Source: CAZEAP01 sp964510315
GTDB taxonomy: Bacteria > Planctomycetota > Brocadiia > SM23-32
Direction: 5' to 3'
DNA: 23,267 nucleotides
Assembly (NCBI GenBank): GCA_964510315.1
Contig: CAZEAP010000041.1
Location: 1 to 23,267, forward strand
A model generated the notes under the pieces. The model saw only the letters and a program-made list of their open reading frames with translations. It had not been told where the DNA came from and did not search any database. The position numbers were made by a program, and so were the translations under genes. Below, in pieces: positions 1 to 6,911 of this stretch. The first letter of the stretch is position 1; the number at the start of each line of letters is the position of its first letter.

Positions 1-418
1 TGCGCATCGGGTACCTCACCGCGCCCCTCCGGGGCGCAATTGGGTATTCGCGTGAGATACCAGGGCTGAAGCCCTGGCCTTCACGACCGCGCCGCTCCGC
101 GGCGCAACGGCCACGGACCGGCCGTCGCGGGACTCCTCGATGATCCGTCGGACATCACACTTGCCCAGGGGGGCACCCCCGCACAACGGCCTCCGCCGCG
201 AACCCTGGCTTCCACGACCGCGCCGCTCCGCGGGCCCGCTTGCCGACCCTGGCGCTGCCTCCGGGTAGGCCAGGTGCATTGAACCGAAGGAAGAGATTCC
301 CGCCACAGGCGGGTAAACTCCGCTCGCAAAATATGCGCTCGCTCAGAAGGACATCGGGAGCGCTGCTCCAGCGGATGGCACATCATTTCTACGGAGCACC
401 TTCAGCCTTCAGCCTTCT
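1..418 (-). repeat. Composite hairpin repeat, left copy
   Basis: This is a noncoding repeat that reads on the minus strand in the same sense as the ATPase gene. It recurs near-identically, inverted, at 22713-23214, and its gene-proximal part recurs at 7097-7204. In gene sense it opens with GAAGGCT heptamers (about 401-418), then TAGAAATG, a GGAGC/GCTCC stem, a CCCGCC-TGT-GGCGGG stem, and further out the stems CGCCGC-GGA-GCGGCG, CCAGGGCT/AGCCCTGG and GCGCCCC-GGA-GGGGCGC. The repeat supplies the ATPase stop codon (389-391). Reading frames within it break between copies, so it is not treated as coding. Because it begins at base 1, it may be an assembly edge. No transposase is present. I do not know a named family for it. 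Confidence 0.85.
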
Positions 419-3181
419 AAAGAGTTGCCCGACCACCAGCGGCATCAGGGCGCATCCCACTATGATCGCCCAGTCCACGGGTGCGGGCGGCGTCGTCTTC
501 AGCACCACGTTGAGCCCCGGGGCGTAGACCGCCGCCAACTGGAGCCCTATGGTCAGCACGATGGCCCCCAACACGAACGGGTTGCTCAGCCACTCCCCCC
601 GGCGGATCGGACCGTGCTCCTTGCGAGAGTTGAAGACGTGGAACAACTGTGCGAATCCGATCGTCAGGAAGCTCATGGTGACGGCGGGGTCCGGCGTTCC
701 GGCGTCGCCGTAGGGCCGCAGGTAGCGGCCTATCAGGAACGCGGCGATGGTGGCGACGGTGATCAGGAGCCCGAATCCGCCGATGGACTTGACCATGCGG
801 CCGCCGAGCAGGGCCTGTTCGGGGTCCCGGGGCGGCCTTTTCATCACCCCCGCCTCGCCGGGCTCCATGGCCAGGGCCAGCGCGGGGAATACGTCGGTGA
901 TCAGGTTCAACCAGAGTATCTGCAGGGGCAGCAGCGGGAGCGGCTGCCCGAGCAGGGAGGCGCCCAGCATCACCATGATCTCGCTCAGGTTGCAACTGAA
1001 CAGGTAGTGGATGAACTTCCGGATGTTGTCGTAGATGATACGCCCCTGGTGCACCGCGCTTCCCACGGTCACGAAGCGGTCGTCCAGCAGCACCATGTCG
1101 GCGGTCTCCTTGGCCACGTCGGTCCCTTTGATGCCCATGGCCACGCCGATATCCGCGCCTTTGAGGGCCACCGCGTCGTTGACCCCGTCCCCGAGCATGG
1201 CGCATATCTCTCCACGTTCCTGCAGGCCGTTCAGGATGTCGACTTTCTGCTCCGGACTGACGCGGGCGAACACCTCCACGTGCTCCAACTTCTCGACCAG
1301 TTCCTCCCCGCTAAGCTCTGAAAGCTCCGCCCCGGTAAGCACCGGGGCGTCCTCGGGGGCCACGTGAAGCTGCCGGGCGATCTCCGCGGCGGTGGCCGCC
1401 TGGTCGCCGGTTATCATCACCGTCTTCACCCCCGCGTCGGTGAGGGTATCGACCGTCTCCCGCACCTCTTCCCGCGGAGGGTCCATGATCCCGAAGAGGC
1501 CGAGCCATATCAGGTCCCGGTAGGCATCTTCCCGCTGTTCGGGCACCTCCTCCACCGGTCGGTAGGCGCAGCCGAGCATACGGAGTCCGCCGGCGGCGAG
1601 TTCCTCGTTTCGGCTGTTGATTCGCTCCCGTTCATCGTCCGCCAGCTCTCCGACACCTTCCTCGTTCAGCAGACGGGAGCAGTGCTTCAGCACCTCGTCC
1701 GGAGCCCCTTTCACGCAGAGGGCCGCCCCCCCGTTCGGATTCAGGGCCTCGTCCAGGTTGGCGTTGACCGTGCCCATCATCATAATGCTGCTGGCGAAGG
1801 CGAACTCCTTGACCTCTTCGTGCCGGTCGCGCAGGTCCTCCACCGAAAGGCCGGCTTTCTCGGCGGCGACGACCAGTGCCGCCTCGGTGGGATCGCCCGT
1901 AACGGCCCACTCCCCTTCCTCGTCGCGGTAGACCGAGGCGTTGTTGCACAGCGCCCCGGTCACCAGCAGGCTCCGGGAGCGACGGTCTTCGAGGGGATCG
2001 GTCCGGCGGTCCTCCTCGCTGAACCTTCCCTTCGGCTCGTATCCGGTTCCGAGCACCTCGATACGCCGGCCGGGGGGCTCGATGCGCGTTACGGTCATCT
2101 CGTTCCGCGTGAGGGTGCCGGTCTTGTCGGTGCAGACGCAGGTGGCCGAACCGAGGGTCTCAACGGCCGGGAGGCGGCGTATGAGGGCGTTTCGGCGCGC
2201 CATTCGCTGCATTCCCACCGCGAGGGTGATGGTCGCCACGGCGGGCAGCCCCTCCGGCACGGCGGCCACGGCCAGGGCGATGGCCGCCTCCAGCATCTGC
2301 ACCATCTCTACGCCCTGGAGTATCCCGGAAACGGCAACCACCACGGCAACTCCCAGGCAGAGGACGATAAGACGGCGGCCCATCCGGTTGAGCCGCTCCT
2401 CCAGGGGGGTCTCCTCCTCTTCGATCCCGCTGACCAGTTCGCTGACATGGCCGATCTCGGTGCCCATCCCCGTGGCCACCACCAGCGCCCGCCCGTTCCC
2501 CCTGGTCACGTAGGTGCCCTTGAACACCATGTTGGTGCGGTCGGCCAGCGGCACGTTCTCCTCCTCCAGCGGCTCGACCGCCTTGCCCACAGGCACGGAC
2601 TCGCCGGTCAGCGACGCCTCGTCCACCTGGAGTTCGGCCGACTCGGTGACGCGGGCGTCGGCGGTTACCGACTCCCCCTCCCCGAGCACCAGCACGTCGC
2701 CGGGAACCAGGTCGGCGGCGTGGATGGTCTTCCGCTCCCCGGACCGCAGCACAGTCGCGTCGGCGGCGCCCAGCTTCTGAAGCGCCTCCATGGCCCGGTT
2801 GGCGCGGTACTCGGTGAAAAAGCCGATCCCGGTGTTCAGGAAGATGACGATGACGATGCTTATGCCTTCCAGGTTCTTCCCGAAGGCAAAGGAGATCAGC
2901 GCGGCGCTGACCAGCAGCAGGACCACCACGCTCTTGAACTGCTCGACCATCACCTCCCACCAGGCGACCTGCCGGGCTTCCCGCAGCCGGTTGGGACCGT
3001 GGGTCTGCAGCCGGCGCTCGGCCTCGCTGTCGCTCAGACCCTCCTCGGGGTCCACCTTCAGCTTCTCGGCGGCCTCCTCGACCGGCAGCTCATGCCAGGC
3101 CGCCTCCGGCACCGTTCCGTCGGTTACCGGGCCGGTGGCTTCCGCGTTCCGGCGCTCTTCGCTGTCCGCTTCCTCGGGCAC
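389..3181 (-). CDS. Cation-transporting P-type ATPase, Ca2+ (SERCA/PMCA-like) type
   Basis: Integral membrane pump that couples ATP hydrolysis to cation export, most likely Ca2+. The 930 residues match family length. An N-terminal cation-ATPase region is followed by TM1-2 (about 84-122), the actuator loop TGES (192-195), PEGLP in TM4 (309-313), the phosphorylated aspartate in DKTGTLT (352-358), KGAP (491-494), TGDQ (591-594) and GDGVND (664-669), then six C-terminal membrane segments. The SERCA Ca2+ ligands appear conserved: TM5 N731 and E734, TM6 N759, T762 and D763. The start is GTG at 3181, with GAGGAG about 8 nt upstream. One oddity: the usual basic residues after the nucleotide-binding Phe read SSIMMM (465-470). 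The last nine or so codons (RRLKAEGAP) and the TAG stop lie in repeat DNA. The gene lies 62 nt downstream of the URO-D-like gene and could be cotranscribed with it. Confidence 0.93.
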   Translation of the reverse strand: MPEEADSEERRNAEATGPVTDGTVPEAAWHELPVEEAAEKLKVDPEEGLSDSEAERRLQTHGPNRLREARQVAWWEVMVEQFKSVVVLLLVSAALISFAFGKNLEGISIVIVIFLNTGIGFFTEYRANRAMEALQKLGAADATVLRSGERKTIHAADLVPGDVLVLGEGESVTADARVTESAELQVDEASLTGESVPVGKAVEPLEEENVPLADRTNMVFKGTYVTRGNGRALVVATGMGTEIGHVSELVSGIEEEETPLEERLNRMGRRLIVLCLGVAVVVAVSGILQGVEMVQMLEAAIALAVAAVPEGLPAVATITLAVGMQRMARRNALIRRLPAVETLGSATCVCTDKTGTLTRNEMTVTRIEPPGRRIEVLGTGYEPKGRFSEEDRRTDPLEDRRSRSLLVTGALCNNASVYRDEEGEWAVTGDPTEAALVVAAEKAGLSVEDLRDRHEEVKEFAFASSIMMMGTVNANLDEALNPNGGAALCVKGAPDEVLKHCSRLLNEEGVGELADDERERINSRNEELAAGGLRMLGCAYRPVEEVPEQREDAYRDLIWLGLFGIMDPPREEVRETVDTLTDAGVKTVMITGDQAATAAEIARQLHVAPEDAPVLTGAELSELSGEELVEKLEHVEVFARVSPEQKVDILNGLQERGEICAMLGDGVNDAVALKGADIGVAMGIKGTDVAKETADMVLLDDRFVTVGSAVHQGRIIYDNIRKFIHYLFSCNLSEIMVMLGASLLGQPLPLLPLQILWLNLITDVFPALALAMEPGEAGVMKRPPRDPEQALLGGRMVKSIGGFGLLITVATIAAFLIGRYLRPYGDAGTPDPAVTMSFLTIGFAQLFHVFNSRKEHGPIRRGEWLSNPFVLGAIVLTIGLQLAAVYAPGLNVVLKTTPPAPVDWAIIVGCALMPLVVGQLFRRLKAEGAP

Positions 3182-3243
3182 TGCAGGGTCTCCTCAGTGT
3201 GGTGAACTCTCTGCCGCCGGTGCCGCCGCCGGCCCTCGGCCCC

Positions 3244-4278
3244 TCACCAGCGGCTGCTCAGGTAATCGAAGTAGAACCGGCCGTTCTCCACCGGCACGTT
3301 ACTGGGGATGTGGTTCCCGACGGCGAAGAGGAAACCCGGCAGGTCGGCGGCAAGGGCCAGGGTCTCATCGATCTGCCGTCCTATCCGACGCCGGTCCCCG
3401 AACGTCAGCGTCCGGCAGTCCACTTTACTGCCGATGATGGCGTGTGTGCCACCGAACTTCCGAACGACGGTCTCGAAATCCACCAGCGGTTCGAAGATAA
3501 ACCCGTCCGCCCCGGCCGCCGCCAGGTCGTCCAGGAACATCGTGTAATCCCCGTCCGAGGTGTAGAGGATAACCTTGTCTTCCTCGTGGAGCACGTCCCA
3601 CAGCGCCCGGTAGCGGGGGAATATGGCGCTCCTGTAGAAATCGGGGTGCATGAATGGGCCCTCGCTCCAGACCATGTCGTCGTGGCAGATGAAGACCTCG
3701 GCATCGCTCTTCGCCCAGGCGCGGAAGTGATGCATGCTCAGCCGAAAAATGCTCTCCAGCACGCGGTCGAACTTCTCCCGGTCGACGGCGGCCGTCAGCA
3801 ACATGTCCCAGCCGAAGGCCGCGATGGCGCCCGACACGATCGTCTTGTAGTAACCCCCGGGGCAGACCTGCCCGGGATTGACCTCCTCATCCTCGCGGTG
3901 CCATCGCTCGTAATGGGCCACCAGGTCCTGAAAGTCCGGCAGCCCGTACTCCTCCACCGCGTCGAACTCCCACACCTGCTCGACCGATTCGAACGGGCAG
4001 CGCCGCGTCTCGCGTTTGTCCCGGCCGCCCTCCAGGAACTCCGCATGCCCCATGTCGGTGGTCCGGCCCCGCTCCCTCCATGGGACAGGCCCGTCGTTGA
4101 CGTGCCAGAGCAGGTCCAGATGCCAGGCGTCGTGGAACCTCCGCCACGCGTCCCCATCCTCGGCGGGGTCCCGCCCGGTCACCGACCGCACCAGCGCATC
4201 GTTGCTGCAGTACTCCGTGTGCGCGATGCGCTCGGTCGGTTCCAGCCGGAGAGCCCGCATGCCGAGCTCTCTACTCAC
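3244..4278 (-). CDS. URO-D superfamily protein (uroporphyrinogen decarboxylase-like)
   Basis: 344 residues with the TIM-barrel pattern of the URO-D/cobalamin methyltransferase superfamily. The recognisable C-terminal half includes CHDDMVWSEGPFMHPDFYR (198-216), the SDGD turn (241-244), GADGFIFEPL (256-265) and GNHIPSNVPVEN (321-332). The MtaA-type zinc motif HxC is absent, and YTSDGD stands in its place, so a Zn-dependent thiol methyltransferase role is unlikely. True HemE is also unlikely given the divergence. Such paralogues are common beside sugar-catabolic genes, with unknown substrates. The start is GTG at 4278 behind AGGGGAG. The gene is divergent from the amidohydrolase across 149 nt that contain a dyad, suggesting shared control. 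Family assignment is firm; the reaction is unknown. Confidence 0.85.
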   Translation of the reverse strand: MSRELGMRALRLEPTERIAHTEYCSNDALVRSVTGRDPAEDGDAWRRFHDAWHLDLLWHVNDGPVPWRERGRTTDMGHAEFLEGGRDKRETRRCPFESVEQVWEFDAVEEYGLPDFQDLVAHYERWHREDEEVNPGQVCPGGYYKTIVSGAIAAFGWDMLLTAAVDREKFDRVLESIFRLSMHHFRAWAKSDAEVFICHDDMVWSEGPFMHPDFYRSAIFPRYRALWDVLHEEDKVILYTSDGDYTMFLDDLAAAGADGFIFEPLVDFETVVRKFGGTHAIIGSKVDCRTLTFGDRRRIGRQIDETLALAADLPGFLFAVGNHIPSNVPVENGRFYFDYLSSRW

Positions 4279-4351
4279 CGTCGCTCCCCTTCAACTTCGG
4301 GACGAACAGGTTATCCGCGATGGCCGAAGATGGCAAACGAACCCGCTCCGG

Positions 4352-4372
4352 CCGGTTGCACGGGGCAACCGG
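4352..4372. promoter_or_regulatory. Perfect 8-bp dyad, candidate operator
   Basis: CCGGTTGC and GCAACCGG form a perfect inverted repeat around a 5-nt ACGGG spacer. It lies between the divergent URO-D-like and amidohydrolase genes and covers the predicted -35 box of the plus-strand promoter. That position suits a repressor operator. As RNA it would sit at or before the transcript start, so a DNA-binding role is more likely than a terminator. Confidence 0.5.
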
Positions 4373-4384
4373 AAACCGCATAAT
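4356..4384 (+). promoter_or_regulatory. Predicted sigma70-type promoter of the amidohydrolase gene
   Basis: TTGCAC and CATAAT are separated by 17 nt, about 45 nt before the amidohydrolase start. Both boxes match the vegetative consensus at most positions, and the -35 lies within the dyad. Confidence 0.5.
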
Positions 4385-4427
4385 CTCCCCGTCTCGCCCC
4401 CAAAACCTGCACGTCCGGAGGCAATGA

Positions 4428-5189
4428 ATGATCGTCGACGCCGACTGTCATATATCGCCGGAGAGCGACGAGCTGGCCATCACCGTCGAGCAGCTCATCC
4501 CGATGATGGACCGGAACGGCGTGGAGAAGGCCCTCTGCTGGCTGAAGCCCCCTTACACGCGGCACATCGCCGAGCACAACCGGGCCGTCCACGAGGCCGA
4601 GAAGGCGTATCCGGACCGGGTCATCGGCTTCGGGTGGGCGAACCCCCGCCTGGGCGTGGAGATGGCGGCGGAACAGGTCCGCAGGTGCCTGGAGGAGTAT
4701 GGATTCCCGGGCGTGAAGCTCAACGGCGCCCAGGACGACTACTTCATCGATGACGAGGTGCTCGCCCTGCCGCTGATCGAGCGGGTCGCCGATGCCGGTG
4801 CGGTTCTGGCGCTTCACGTCGGCGCCGACGCCTACGAGCACACCCATCCCTTCCGGGTGGCCAAAATCGTGGCGCGTTTCCCCGACATGCCCATTCTCCT
4901 TGCCCACATGGGCGGGGTCGGCCGGCCCTCCCTGCACGAGGCGGCCATAGAGTTCGCGGGCGAACACGGCAACATGTTCATGATCGGCAGCGCCGCAGAC
5001 CCCAAGGCGATCCTCAAGGCCGTCCGCGTGTTGGGGCCGGAGCGGGTCTGCTACGGCAGCGACAGCCCGTTCGGGCTGATGCGCGTCGAGCTGGCGAAGT
5101 ACGAGGCGCTGCTGCGGGACCTGCCCGAGGGTGAGCGGGAACTGGTGATGGGGGGCAACATCCTCCGCATCCTGAACCGCGGGGGCTGA
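4428..5189 (+). CDS. Amidohydrolase-2 family metal-dependent hydrolase
   Basis: A 253-residue TIM-barrel hydrolase of the amidohydrolase-related (PF04909-like) group, which cleaves or decarboxylates small cyclic or carboxylated substrates using a divalent metal. Visible signatures are the N-terminal VDADCHI (3-9), KLNG (97-100), H130 in ALHVGAD, H160 in LLAHMGG, D212 in YGSDSPFG and the terminal GGNILRIL helix (242-249). The usual DxHxH is reduced to DCHIS: the first His is kept but the second is Ser. A GGAGG six nt upstream fixes this ATG; another ATG four nt earlier is out of frame. The gene is monocistronic in appearance, ends about 50 nt before the tRNA, and is divergent from a URO-D-like gene. 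The substrate is not predictable. Confidence 0.88.
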   Translation: MIVDADCHISPESDELAITVEQLIPMMDRNGVEKALCWLKPPYTRHIAEHNRAVHEAEKAYPDRVIGFGWANPRLGVEMAAEQVRRCLEEYGFPGVKLNGAQDDYFIDDEVLALPLIERVADAGAVLALHVGADAYEHTHPFRVAKIVARFPDMPILLAHMGGVGRPSLHEAAIEFAGEHGNMFMIGSAADPKAILKAVRVLGPERVCYGSDSPFGLMRVELAKYEALLRDLPEGERELVMGGNILRILNRGG

Positions 5190-5238
5190 GCGGGCTCGTT
5201 GACCGCGACCTGCCGAGTTGCTATGATTGGTTGGCTGT

Positions 5239-5316
5239 CGGGGCGTGGCGCAGTCTGGATAGCGCGCGTGCTTTGGGAGCACGAAGTCCCCGGTTCAAAT
5301 CCGGGCGCCCCGACCA
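5239..5316 (+). tRNA. tRNA-Pro (anticodon UGG)
   Basis: A complete cloverleaf. The acceptor CGGGGCG pairs perfectly with CGCCCCG. The D arm is GGCGC/GCGC-like, the anticodon stem is CGTGC/GCACG with loop TTTGGGA giving anticodon TGG, and the T arm CCCGG-TTCAAAT-CCGGG is followed by discriminator A and an encoded CCA. The gene decodes CCA and, by wobble, other proline codons. It stands alone, just upstream of a degraded accessory segment. Confidence 0.97.
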
Positions 5317-5337
5317 TCCCGCCTCCAGCGGGATGGT
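5313..5337 (+). terminator. 10-bp perfect stem overlapping the tRNA 3' ACCA
   Basis: ACCATCCCGC, a CTCCA loop and GCGGGATGGT form a perfect hairpin whose left arm begins with the tRNA discriminator and CCA. It has no T tract, so it is not a classical intrinsic terminator. It could pause transcription or stabilise the precursor 3' end before processing. Confidence 0.4.
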
Positions 5338-5346
5338 AGAGCAGGC

Positions 5347-5463
5347 GAGCAGTTGAACAGTGGAACAGGTGAGAACGGCGAAACGAGTTGCGCGCGCGCC
5401 ATCGCCTTGCGGAATGCGGAACACACCTCGCCTGCGGTCTCCTGATCACCTGATCAACTGCTC
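5347..5463. repeat. Imperfect 23-nt inverted repeat around the start of the four-helix gene
   Basis: Positions 5347-5369 (GAGCAGTTGAACAG...) pair with 5441-5463 (...CTGATCAACTGCTC); 19 of 23 positions match. A further nonamer, GCAGGCGAG, occurs at 5341-5349 and inverted at 5427-5435. These look like short mobile or slipped repeat units, not protein-coding DNA, so the true start of the adjoining reading frame is doubtful. Confidence 0.55.
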
Positions 5464-5737
5464 CCGTCAGCCGGAGCTTCCCACGGCCTTCACGTTCGAG
5501 AATCTGCAGGTCTACCAGAAAGCCCTGGATTTCGCCGACGAGGTAGCTACCCTCACCGAATCCTTCCCCCGGGGCTATGGTTTCCTTACGTACCAGCTCA
5601 ACCGCGCGGCCTTGTCCATTGCGAGGAATCTGGCTGAGGGAAACGGTCGCTTCACGAAAGCCGACAGGAAGAACTTCTTCGGCATCGCACGTGGTTCGGT
5701 CCGCTTCCGGAGCCCGAAGGCTCCGAAGAGTGGGTGA
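5360..5737 (+). pseudogene. Four-helix-bundle (23S rRNA IVS-type) protein, C-terminally truncated
   Basis: Residues from about 44 onward (FTFENLQVYQKALDFADEV) carry the four helix bundle / S23 family hallmark, followed by FPRGYGFLTYQLNRAALSI, ARNLAEGNGR and NFFGIARGSV. Family members then continue with a helix-rich tail starting about there. Here the frame leaves the family at RFRSPKAPKSG and stops, so about a third of the domain is missing. The N-terminal 43 residues read through an inverted repeat and are probably not translated. The assumed GTG start lacks support. The family is known from rRNA intervening sequences and from scattered chromosomal copies of unknown function. Position after a tRNA and before other gene fragments fits a decaying insertion. 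Confidence 0.7.
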
Positions 5738-5795
5738 AGGAGATATGGAGACGAGCAGCGACCATCCGAAATGAACGCCGGGTAAGATGAATGGA

Positions 5796-6215
5796 TCACT
5801 CCGCTTCGAGCTGGGCCAAAAACTCGGTGGGCGAGAAGACGGGCACGGCCGGCCGGCGCGGGAAGTCGTCCGGGTTACGGCTCAGGATGCAATCCGCCCC
5901 CGCGTGCAGGGCGCTGAAGTACTGCACGGCGTCTTCGAAGTCCGGCAGGCCCGCCTCCACCGCCTGGCGGATAACCTGGGCGTCACATGTGGCCGGTGTG
6001 AAAAAGCCGACCATCGTCCGCACGGCTCGCCGGGCGTCAGCTCGGCCCTCCGTAGCCTCCACGATGTAGAAGACGTTCGTGAAACTGACCGCCGAGGCGT
6101 AGCCCTCCAGCCGGCCCACCTCCGCCAGGGTCCAGACACGGGCGGAGTCGACGTAGAAGGGGGCCCGAGCGAGCAGCACGTCCAGCAACACGTTTGTGTC
6201 GTAGAATGCCTTCAC
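5796..6215 (-). CDS. PIN-domain toxin (VapC-like RNase)
   Basis: 139 residues of the PIN_3 type. The acidic metal-binding residues are visible: D6 in FYDTNVLLD, the N47 and E53 region (SFTNVFYIVEA), D92/D95 in DFEDAVQYFSA, and the late SRNPDDF (112-118). The family are Mg2+-dependent RNases acting as toxins, often on tRNA or rRNA. The ATG overlaps the stop of the upstream antitoxin gene as ATGA, so translation is coupled. All catalytic positions look intact, so the toxin should be active unless neutralised. The target RNA cannot be inferred. Confidence 0.9.
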   Translation of the reverse strand: MKAFYDTNVLLDVLLARAPFYVDSARVWTLAEVGRLEGYASAVSFTNVFYIVEATEGRADARRAVRTMVGFFTPATCDAQVIRQAVEAGLPDFEDAVQYFSALHAGADCILSRNPDDFPRRPAVPVFSPTEFLAQLEAE

Positions 6216-6466
6216 TCGTGCTCGATCCCGTATTTGTCCATGAGCGCTTCGGTGAGCACGTCGCGATCGGTCTTGCCTTCCGGCAGCGAGGCGATGCCGG
6301 TCAGTTCGCGGGTGATCGGCCCGATCTCGATGTTCTGGCCCGGCTTGTGCGCCATCGCCCGGACCAGTCGCGTGAACATAGCCGAGACGCTCGTCCCCTG
6401 CTCGGCCGCGATCCGCTTGGCCTCCCGGATGGTCTCCTCGTCCATGCTGAGCGTGAGCTTCTTCAT
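6212..6466 (-). CDS. Antitoxin, DUF6364-like VapB partner
   Basis: 84 residues beginning MKKLTLSMDEETIREAKRIA. This short basic strand followed by a helix is typical of DUF6364/ribbon-helix-helix antitoxins, and EQGTSVSAMFTRLV forms the second helix. The C-terminal half (about 45-84) should bind and inhibit the PIN protein. The start is chosen at the ATG 5 nt behind GGAGG. Longer upstream reading is rejected because it would pass through the promoter and into repeat DNA. It is the first gene of the two-gene operon, with a 4-nt overlap to the toxin. Such antitoxins usually autorepress; two ACGTAT boxes at the promoter and leader are candidate sites. Confidence 0.85.
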   Translation of the reverse strand: MKKLTLSMDEETIREAKRIAAEQGTSVSAMFTRLVRAMAHKPGQNIEIGPITRELTGIASLPEGKTDRDVLTEALMDKYGIEHE

Positions 6467-6497
6467 GGCCGCCTCCGATACGTGTCCATTTCCTCTC

Positions 6498-6526
6498 AGT
6501 ATACGTAAGAGTGGGGACGTTGTCAA
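6498..6526 (-). promoter_or_regulatory. Strong sigma70-type promoter of the toxin-antitoxin operon
   Basis: On the minus strand a perfect TTGACA and TATACT are 17 nt apart, about 32 nt before the antitoxin ATG. ACGTAT occurs twice in this strand (6501-6506 at the -10 edge and 6478-6483 in the leader), 23 nt apart, and may be an autoregulatory site. Confidence 0.75.
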
Positions 6527-6529
6527 TCC

Positions 6530-6652
6530 ATGATCCGGCTGCGCGACTACCAGACCGACGCGGTGGGCGCCGTCTACGAGCACCTGCGGACCTGCGACGA
6601 CAACCCCTGCGTGGTGATCCCTACGGGCGGTGGCAAGACGGCGGGGCGGTAA
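6530..6652 (+). pseudogene. DEAD/DEAH-type helicase, N-terminal remnant
   Basis: The frame from this ATG reads MIRLRDYQTDAVGAVYEHLR and continues to VVIPTGGGKTAGR before a stop. LRDYQ is the Q-motif-like start and PTGGGKT is the Walker A (motif I) of superfamily 2 helicases such as the type III restriction/RecQ-like ResIII group. Only 40 codons remain out of several hundred expected. No DEAH box or later motif follows in any frame; the sequence passes into repeat DNA right after the break. The ATG lies only 4 nt from the -35 box of the divergent toxin-antitoxin promoter, suggesting the toxin operon once shared its upstream region with an intact helicase gene. Confidence 0.7.
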
Positions 6653-6674
6653 AGTCCGGCCGGACACGGATGAA

Positions 6675-6809
6675 AAACTCCCGACAGGCGAAAAGGAAAA
6701 CGAAAAACGCCAGACACTGATTAACACTGATAGACACAGATAGAAGACCGCCGGAAGTTCTGGAACTGATTTGTAAAAAGCATCCCCCGGCACTCGAATC
6801 GGCCCGGCG
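6675..6809 (+). repeat. 135-bp direct repeat, copy 1
   Basis: Starts AAACTCCCGACAGGCG and ends GGCCCGGCG. It contains the phrase ACACTGATAGACACAGAT. It differs from copy 2 by one inserted A and two substitutions. The near identity suggests a recent duplication or ongoing homogenisation. Confidence 0.9.
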
Positions 6810-6911
6810 GCTGCCACGCCGTCATGCTGAGGCGCCTTCTCTTCAGGCGCCGAACGCATCTCGCCGTTCTGCCGCGCCGTACTTTCCCGCCCATCTCTGG
6901 ACACTGATCAC

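Noticed and set aside
16..386. Open frames in the left repeat with peptides MCHPLEQRSRCPSERAH and similar ones in the other copies
   Set aside because: The frame is interrupted by indels between left and right copies and the middle copy diverges; conservation is at DNA level and centred on stems, not codons.
1..418. Insertion sequence or transposon end
   Set aside because: No transposase, no target-site duplication and no terminal inverted repeat could be recognised; treated as a noncoding repeat.
1364..3205. Long plus-strand open frame opposite the P-ATPase
   Set aside because: Antisense shadow in GC-rich DNA; the minus-strand ATPase motifs are unambiguous.
5221..5449. Minus-strand open frames with peptides like GAPGFEPGTSC and SGRPDLNRGL
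   Set aside because: These are antisense readings of the tRNA-Pro gene, a familiar false annotation; no ribosome site or family support.
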